This document shows, one piece after another, positions 5,466 to 9,993 of a stretch of 9,993 nucleotides of DNA. A program made the translations under genes and the position numbers. How positions within the stretch are numbered: the first letter of the stretch is position 1; each line of letters starts with the position of its first letter. The stretch is taken from positions 1 to 9,993 of the forward strand of contig CALJIC010000302.1 in assembly GCA_937974195.1 (NCBI GenBank). The letters run 5' to 3'. Under the pieces are notes generated by a model. The model had not been told where the DNA came from, ran no database searches, and saw nothing but the letters and a program-made list of their open reading frames with translations. This DNA comes from an uncultured Roseiflexaceae bacterium. Its GTDB lineage: Bacteria > Chloroflexota > Chloroflexia > Chloroflexales > Roseiflexaceae.

Positions 5466-7842
5466 GCCAGCCCTGCCCGCTGCCGACGCCCTGCGCGACG
5501 TGATCCGTGCCCTCAAGCCCGACGCCCAACTCCCCGACGATGAGAGGAGCCTGGTGGCGGCTTACCGCAGCATGCTCACTGGCAAGCGAGTGCTGATCCT
5601 CGCCGATGATGCGAAAGATGCCGCCCAGGTGCGACCGCTGATGCCACCGACGGGCTCGGCCCTGTTGATCACCAGCCGCCAGCGTTTCATCCTGGAAGGG
5701 ATGCGGCGGGTTGACCTGGAGCGGCTGGGAGCGGAAGAGGCGGTAGCGCTGCTGCGGAGCATCTGCGAGCGCTTGAGCGACGACGAGGCCAGGCAGATCG
5801 CGACGGGTTGCGGGCGGCTCCCGCTGGCCCTGCGCATCGCCGGGGGCGTGCTGGCCAATGATGAGACCATGAGCGTCGCTCGCTACCTCGCACGCCTGTC
5901 CGACGAGAAACGCAAACTGGCCGCCCTGAAAGACCCCGACGACCCGGATCACGACGTTGAGGCGTCGATCGCACTGAGCTACGAGCTGCTTGATACAGAG
6001 AGCCAGGCGACGCTCTGCCAACTCGGCGTCTTCGCGGCGAGCTTCGACCTGGCCGCGGCCGGCGCGGTGCTCGGTACAACCGATCAGGAGAGCCTGCGCG
6101 ACCGATTGGCGCTCCTCCATCGCCGCAGCCTGCTGGAGTTCGTGGCTGAACAGCAGCGCTACGACCTGCACGAGTTGGTGCGCGTCTTCGCGCTGGCCCG
6201 CCTGCGCGAGCGCGGCGAGGCCGAGGAACGGGCCGCCCGGCTGCGCCACGCCCGGCACTACATCACGGTCGCGGCGGAGGCCGAACGGCAGTACCGGTCC
6301 GGCGGCGAGAGCATCGGGGCCGGACTGGCGTTGTTCGACCGCGAGCGGGCCAACCTCGACGCCGCCCGCCATTGGCTCCAAGCCCACACCGGCGACGACG
6401 AGATCGACGCGCTGCTCATCGCCGATGCCGACGCGACAGCGAATATCGGCGACCTGCGCTACAGCAAGCGGGATGAGCGCATCCCCCAGCTTGAGGCAGC
6501 ATTGGGTGCGGCAGAGCGGAGTGGGCGGCGCGATGCGCAAGGTAGCCTCCTCGGCAACCTGGGGCTGGCGTACTTCGCCCTGGGGGAGGCCAGGAGGGCC
6601 TTCGACTTCTACCAGCAGGCCCTCTCCCTCTTCCGCCAGATTGGCGACCGTCTCGGCGAGGCCAACTGCCTGAAGGCCATCGGCGATGTCCTGCAGTTCC
6701 ACAAGGAAAGTGATGCCGCCCTCGGCTCCTACCAGCAGGCCCTCTCCCTCTATCGCCAGATTGGCGACCGTCTCGGCGAGGCCAACTGCCTGAGGGCCAT
6801 CGGCGATGTCCAGCAGTTCCGAGGCGACCGTGACGCCGCCCTCGGCTCCTACCAGCAGGCCCTGGCTCTCTATAGCCAGATTGGCGCAAAACTCGGCGAG
6901 GCCAATGTGCTGGCGGCACAAAGCCGATTGCTTCTTGACAGCGAACCAGCCCGCTCCCAGGCACTGCTGCAGGAAGCCCTGGAAATTCGCGAGTCAATCG
7001 GCGATTTCTACAGCAAGGGTGCCGATCTGGGTAACTATGGGGTTGCGCTGCTCCAGCGGGGGCGTAACACCGAGGCACGGCCGTATCTGGAGCAGGCCCG
7101 GCAGCTCTTTGCCGAGCGCGGTATTCAAGAACTCCTACCACAGATAGACGGACTGATCGCCCAAGCTCAAGGGCAAGCTGCACCCCCTCAGTTCCCCGAC
7201 CTCCCGGAGCCGGTGCGCCAGGCGCTGGAAGCCCGCGATAACACTGCGTTCCAGGCTGCTCTGGAGGCTTTACCCGAGAATGAGCGCCGCGCCATCATCG
7301 AGCGGCTGCAGGAGGCTGGCATCATCGGGCGCGGGCCGGATATGGCCGAAGTGCTACGCCAGTTTGAGCCGCTGCTGCGTGGCATCGCTGCCGTGGCCCG
7401 CGGTGATGAGGGGCCGCGTGAAGCGGTGGTAGCCGAGCTGGCCCGCATGGAGCAAGGCGGCTGGATGCTGCGTGGGCCGGTCGAGCGCATCTGGGCCGGC
7501 GAACGCGACCGCGATGCCCTGGTGGAGGGGCTGGACGAACAGGACACCCTGCTGGTCGAGCGGGTGCTGGAATTGATCGACGCGCCGGCCGAGGAGACAG
7601 GCCCTCTCCCCCTGGCCCAATCTCCCACTGGCGCAGGAGAGGGGGAAGAGGGTCTCCCGCCCGCTGTGCAGGCCGCCATCGCCAGCGGCGACCAAGGCGC
7701 GCTTCAGGAGGCTTTGGGGGCGCTATCCGCCGAGGAGCGCGCCCGCGTCGAGGCGCTGCTCCGCGAGGCCAGCGAGCAGGCCATCGCCCGCGCGCGGCAG
7801 CGGCGCAAGCCAGAGGTGTCGCGGCTCCGCCAACACTGCTGA
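5362..7842 (+). CDS. NB-ARC (STAND) ATPase with TPRs, 3' part of the CHAT-NB-ARC-TPR gene
   Basis: This is the 3' part of the same gene, shifted by one base. The first ATG cuts into the P-loop (MGGIGKT), whose missing first Gly (GGG, 5359-5361) lies just upstream. Further switch motifs, numbered from that ATG, are Walker B VLILADD (77-83), LLITSR (101-106), GRLPLAL (151-157) and the MHD-like YDLHELV (267-273). TPR repeats span about 390-600, including two near-identical 40-residue units (417-456, 457-496) and a partial third. A related 40-residue helical motif occurs at 614-653 and 765-804. By STAND logic, the TPRs would sense a ligand and ATP-driven oligomerisation would activate the CHAT protease. 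GGAGG at 5347-5351 lies 10 bases before the ATG, so separate translation is possible, but the P-loop would be incomplete. The stop is six bases before the next gene. Confidence 0.88.
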   Translation: MGGIGKTELAMVVANQLVERFPDAQIVLNLQGSREPALPAADALRDVIRALKPDAQLPDDERSLVAAYRSMLTGKRVLILADDAKDAAQVRPLMPPTGSALLITSRQRFILEGMRRVDLERLGAEEAVALLRSICERLSDDEARQIATGCGRLPLALRIAGGVLANDETMSVARYLARLSDEKRKLAALKDPDDPDHDVEASIALSYELLDTESQATLCQLGVFAASFDLAAAGAVLGTTDQESLRDRLALLHRRSLLEFVAEQQRYDLHELVRVFALARLRERGEAEERAARLRHARHYITVAAEAERQYRSGGESIGAGLALFDRERANLDAARHWLQAHTGDDEIDALLIADADATANIGDLRYSKRDERIPQLEAALGAAERSGRRDAQGSLLGNLGLAYFALGEARRAFDFYQQALSLFRQIGDRLGEANCLKAIGDVLQFHKESDAALGSYQQALSLYRQIGDRLGEANCLRAIGDVQQFRGDRDAALGSYQQALALYSQIGAKLGEANVLAAQSRLLLDSEPARSQALLQEALEIRESIGDFYSKGADLGNYGVALLQRGRNTEARPYLEQARQLFAERGIQELLPQIDGLIAQAQGQAAPPQFPDLPEPVRQALEARDNTAFQAALEALPENERRAIIERLQEAGIIGRGPDMAEVLRQFEPLLRGIAAVARGDEGPREAVVAELARMEQGGWMLRGPVERIWAGERDRDALVEGLDEQDTLLVERVLELIDAPAEETGPLPLAQSPTGAGEGEEGLPPAVQAAIASGDQGALQEALGALSAEERARVEALLREASEQAIARARQRRKPEVSRLRQHC
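6610..6909 (+). repeat. 120-bp tandem repeat encoding TPR units
   Basis: Units start at 6610 and 6730, with a partial third at 6850, each 120 bp (40 codons) apart. The first two share long identical DNA blocks, for example the bases encoding YQQALSL and those encoding QIGDRLGEANCL, including third codon positions. The third unit keeps YQQAL and LGEAN but has diverged between them. Similarity at silent positions indicates recent duplication or conversion, which commonly tunes TPR sensor length. Confidence 0.85.
7593..7657. repeat. Palindromic GC-rich element inserted in-frame in the NB-ARC-TPR gene
   Basis: A 65-bp imperfect inverted repeat begins GGAGAC (7593-7598) and ends GTCTCC (7652-7657). 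Inside, CCCTCTCCCCCT on the left pairs imperfectly with GAGGGGGAAGAGGG on the right. It encodes a low-complexity Pro/Gly/Glu stretch (ETGPLPLAQSPTGAG) between helical segments. This CCCTCTCCC...GGAGAGGG style resembles short dispersed palindromes I associate with Chloroflexota and other GC-rich genomes. That it is a mobile insertion kept in frame is inference. Confidence 0.55.
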
Positions 7843-7848
7843 GGCTCT

Positions 7849-9024
7849 ATGAACCGACCCATCACGCCGAGCGCCGAGGAGTTCCTGGCGCGCCTGAACG
7901 CCGCGGTCGACGCCTACCTCGGGCGCACGAAGGGCCAGCGGCCGCAGGGGACGAAGGCCTGGCTCGCCCAGCAACTCGGCTGCGACCGCACCACGCTCTA
8001 CAAATACTTGGATGGCACAAATCGCATCCCGCCCGATACATTGCGGGCGCTGATGAGCCTCATCGGCGTGCCGGAAAACGAGGCCTACACGCTCCTCTTC
8101 CTCGGCGGCTATGGCGTCGCGGCGCCCGTCGCGCCATCGCCGCCGCAGCGGGAGGGCGCCATCAGCGCGACGGGCCTGCGCGCCGCGCTGGCCGAGGACC
8201 TCGGCGCGGACCTCGGCGCGGAGCTAGCCAGCCCGCTCTCGCTGCTCGCGGGGCTCCTCGTCGACAGCGCGAAAGGCCACCTGGCACGCGATGATGCGGA
8301 GCAGGCCCTCGCTGCCGATCCCGACCTCGCGAGGCTGGCCCGGGTCCTGGCCGGCCGCGAGATCCCGGCGGGCGGCGCCGTGGTGAGCTTCGGGACCGGC
8401 GCCCAAACCGGCGATATCAGGATGCGCGACCTCGCCGGGCGCGACCTGGTCCGGCTCGCCGTGCGCGCCAACGCCATCTACATCAATCACTTTCACGCAG
8501 GCTCGCAGGCCTTCTTCGGCAGCGATGCGCCCGTCGCGCCGGCGCCGGCGAGCGCGCCGTCCGCCCAGCAGCGCGCCGCGCCCGCCCCGAACCCGTTCGG
8601 CCGGGTGGGCCGCATCGACAACCCCGACGAGTTCTTCGACCGCGAGCACTTGCTGGAGCGCATCTTCTTCGAGCTTGCGCGGGGCATCAACCTCTCGCTT
8701 GTCGGCGAGGCGCAGATTGGCAAATCCTCGATCCTGGCGAAGCTCTGCCACGAGGGGCCACAGCGCCTCGGCCTGCCGCGAAATCAGGTGCTCTTGCTCG
8801 ATATGCAGCTCGTGCGCGACGAGCACGACTTCTTCGAGGCGCTGTGCGACCGGCTGAACGTGCCAAGCTGCCGCGGCTTCGCGCTGAGCCAGCGGCTCGA
8901 GGGGCGACGCTACATCCTCTGCCTGGACGAGATCGAGAAGATGCGCAAGGAGTGCTTCTCGGGCGGTGAGCGCGAGGAGCTGCGCGGCCTGGCCGACGGC
9001 AGCCAGGCCCCCTCACCCTGGTAA
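7849..9024 (+). CDS. HTH-AAA ATPase, 5' part (frameshifted near 9010)
   Basis: This frame gives 391 residues. Residues about 15-87 form an XRE/Cro-like helix-turn-helix (TKAWLAQQLGCDRTTLYKYL, 35-54), suggesting DNA binding. Residues about 110-220 are Ala-rich and unrecognised, with GTGAQTGDIRMRDLAGRDL at 182-200 possibly a short beta or linker motif. Residues about 247-388 are a P-loop ATPase: Walker A GEAQIGKS (286-293) and Walker B YILCLDEIEK (355-364, D360/E361). The true protein ends near APLTLVIASR, which the sequence reaches only in another frame; the last three residues here (SPW) are frameshift product. The intact gene would be 7849-9290 (480 residues). ATG 7849 is six bases after the previous stop, with GAGG overlapping that TGA, so translational coupling is likely. 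It may be an operon regulator or a STAND-like switch working with the CHAT protein. Confidence 0.82.
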   Translation: MNRPITPSAEEFLARLNAAVDAYLGRTKGQRPQGTKAWLAQQLGCDRTTLYKYLDGTNRIPPDTLRALMSLIGVPENEAYTLLFLGGYGVAAPVAPSPPQREGAISATGLRAALAEDLGADLGAELASPLSLLAGLLVDSAKGHLARDDAEQALAADPDLARLARVLAGREIPAGGAVVSFGTGAQTGDIRMRDLAGRDLVRLAVRANAIYINHFHAGSQAFFGSDAPVAPAPASAPSAQQRAAPAPNPFGRVGRIDNPDEFFDREHLLERIFFELARGINLSLVGEAQIGKSSILAKLCHEGPQRLGLPRNQVLLLDMQLVRDEHDFFEALCDRLNVPSCRGFALSQRLEGRRYILCLDEIEKMRKECFSGGEREELRGLADGSQAPSPW

Positions 9025-9290
9025 TCGCGAGCCGCGCCCCGCTCGACCAGCTCTTCCCCGACAGGTGGGGCGAGACCTCGCCCTTGGCCAACATTTGCTT
9101 CCCGATCGACGTGCTGCCATTTAGCGAGCCGGTCGCGCGGCGCTTCCTGGCGGCGCGGCTGGAGGGGACGGGGGTGAGCTTCACGGAGCGCGAGATCGAG
9201 GGCCTGCTCCAGGAGAGCGGCGGGCACCCCGCGCGGCTCCAGCGCGCCGCCGCGCGCCTCTATGACCGCTACGTAGGGTGGGGGGAGTGA
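9009..9290 (+). pseudogene. 3' part of the HTH-AAA ATPase gene, displaced by one base
   Basis: In the frame of codons starting at 9009, the sequence reads PLTLVIASRAPLDQLFPD and continues to YDRYVGWGE with TGA at 9288-9290. LVIASR is the sensor-1-like strand expected after the Walker B of the upstream frame, and the C-terminal helices (SEPVARRFLAARLEGTG, EREIEGLLQESGGHPARLQ) fit the lid of an AAA/STAND ATPase. The shift lies in a run of five C (9008-9012), where six would keep the gene open. This piece has no plausible start of its own before 9084, so it is not an independent gene. Its TGA overlaps the next ATG (TGATG). Confidence 0.78.
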
Positions 9291-9486
9291 TGATGGAGCC
9301 CAAGATCGTCCCCCCTATGGGGCCAACATACCGAAGGTACTTCGGCCCTGGAACCCCGGGCACTGGCTGCTCCTGCTGTACTGGATCTTCTTTCGGCCAA
9401 GCGCGCTCACATATCACCTCTACGCCGCTGACCCCGAGCTGTACCTGCGATGGCGTGGGCGGGCCGCGCTGCGACGCTCCTGGTCC
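9290..9486 (+). other. 5' part of the VAxG-repeat membrane protein gene (frameshifted)
   Basis: ATG 9290 overlaps the preceding TGA (TGATGATG; a second ATG follows at 9293) and opens with MMEPKIVPP. After a run of six C (9310-9315) that frame becomes nonsense. Adding one C gives MMEPKIVPPYGANIPKVL and a fluent continuation, including an aromatic hydrophobic segment HWLLLLYWIFF (9361-9393), joined without a stop to the 9487 frame. The frame used from 9313 on has no ATG, GTG or TTG before 9487, which supports a start at 9290/9293 and a lost base. With one C restored the protein would be about 234 residues. Confidence 0.7.
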
Positions 9487-9993
9487 GTGCCGACGTACCG
9501 CAATGTAATAAGTATCGCCCTTGGGCTGCTTATCGGGCTGCCCGTACTGGTGGCGTGGGGCACTAGCGTCATCCAAGGCACCCCCGTGCAGTGGTCGGAC
9601 GTGGCCGTCGGCGTGGCCGGAGGCGTGGCCGGAGGCGTGGCCTTCGGCGTGGCCGGAGGCGTGGCCGGAGGCGTGGCCGGAGGCGTGGCCGGAGTCGTGG
9701 CCCTCGGCGTGGCCTTCGGCGTGGCCGGAGGCGTGGCCTTCGGCGTGGTCCTCGGCGTGGTCCTCGGCGTGGTCCTCGGCGTGGCCCTCGGCGTGGCCGG
9801 AGGCGTGGCCTTCGGCGTGGCCGTCGGCGTGGCCGGAGGCGTGGCCGGGATGATAGGAGGTTTACGGCTGCCCTGGTATCCCCTTCAGCTGGTTTTAGCC
9901 CTGGCCCCGCGACAAGCGGGCAGGCGCCACCCTGATATCCTGACAGTTTTAGCGGCGACGTTTGGGCAGACGGGGAAGAAGGCGAATAGGTGA
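9487..9993 (+). CDS. VAxG tetrapeptide-repeat membrane protein (3' part; true start probably 9290)
   Basis: GTG 9487 gives 168 residues, but the conserved-looking protein begins upstream at 9290/9293 (see that entry). From here it reads a transmembrane segment (NVISIALGLLIGLPVLVAWG, residues 6-25), a short polar stretch (TSVIQGTPVQWSD), then about 20 tandem tetrapeptides V-A/V-x-G with x = G, F, L or V (9601-9849), a few residues including LPWYPLQLVLALAP, and a basic tail ending GQTGKKANR. The repeat is hydrophobic, glycine-rich and uncharged, so membrane insertion as packed helices is plausible. The TGA ends exactly at the window edge. I do not recognise a named family, though GVA-type repeats occur in proteins of Chloroflexota and cyanobacteria. 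As the last gene of a CHAT/STAND operon, it could be the membrane target or pore; that is a guess from context. Confidence 0.78.
   Translation: MPTYRNVISIALGLLIGLPVLVAWGTSVIQGTPVQWSDVAVGVAGGVAGGVAFGVAGGVAGGVAGGVAGVVALGVAFGVAGGVAFGVVLGVVLGVVLGVALGVAGGVAFGVAVGVAGGVAGMIGGLRLPWYPLQLVLALAPRQAGRRHPDILTVLAATFGQTGKKANR
9601..9849 (+). repeat. 12-bp tandem minisatellite encoding VAxG
   Basis: There are twenty full 12-bp units of the form GTGGCCNNNGGC plus a partial one (GTGGCCGGG). The third codon is GGA, TTC, CTC or GTC; three consecutive units (9757-9792 region) use GTGGTCCTCGGC. Every unit is exactly 12 bp and in frame. Near identity at DNA level suggests expansion by slippage or unequal crossing-over, so copy number may vary between strains and is prone to assembly error. 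Confidence 0.95.

Noticed and set aside
5353..6921. Long minus-strand open frame opposite the NB-ARC-TPR gene
   Set aside because: It mirrors the TPR duplication, resembles no family, and is explained by GC-rich codon use on the coding strand.
9591..9935. Alternative frames of the 12-bp repeat (RRGRRRG- and PEAWPSAW-type proteins)
   Set aside because: Any frame of a 12-bp repeat without stops is open; only the VAxG frame has flanking unique sequence that reads as a sensible membrane protein.

Overview
The window is very GC-rich DNA, probably from a filamentous or phototrophic Chloroflexota (Roseiflexus/Kouleothrix/Chloroflexus-like). This is an inference from base composition, the mix of gene families (clostripain-type lipoprotein, CHAT-NB-ARC-TPR protein, GVA-repeat membrane protein) and abundant GC-rich dispersed repeats. 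No marker gene confirms it.

Layout. Positions 1-760 are non-coding and carry two diverged copies (A forward, B reverse) of a dispersed GC-rich repeat, plus a pair of 34-bp direct repeats. A minus-strand gene (761-2980) encodes a secreted clostripain-like (C11) lipoprotein peptidase. The 1.2-kb spacer 2981-4154 contains two further repeat copies (C, D) as a 333-bp duplication at a 349-bp period, a 12-bp stem hairpin, a 21-bp periodic tract, and extended -10 candidates (TGCTATGAT leftward, TGCTATCAT rightward) for the two divergent genes.

From 4155 to the window end runs a plus-strand operon with almost no spacing. Its genes are (i) a CHAT caspase-like protease fused to an NB-ARC/STAND ATPase with TPRs, (ii) an HTH-AAA ATPase, and (iii) a small membrane protein whose core is about 20 tandem VAxG tetrapeptides encoded by a 12-bp DNA repeat. 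Stop/start spacings (6 nt, then a TGATG overlap) argue for co-translation. The combination of protease, nucleotide-switch sensor, DNA-binding ATPase and membrane protein resembles a prokaryotic immune or regulated-cell-death module. That is an inference; no function is proven.

All three operon genes are interrupted by a single-nucleotide frameshift: an extra base just before the NB-ARC P-loop (about 5349), a C run one short at 9008-9012, and another C run one short at 9310-9315. Homology is uninterrupted across each break. The causes could be sequencing error, phase variation or early decay, and the annotation below describes both halves of each gene. In the intact reading the genes would span 4155-7842, 7849-9290 and 9290-9993.
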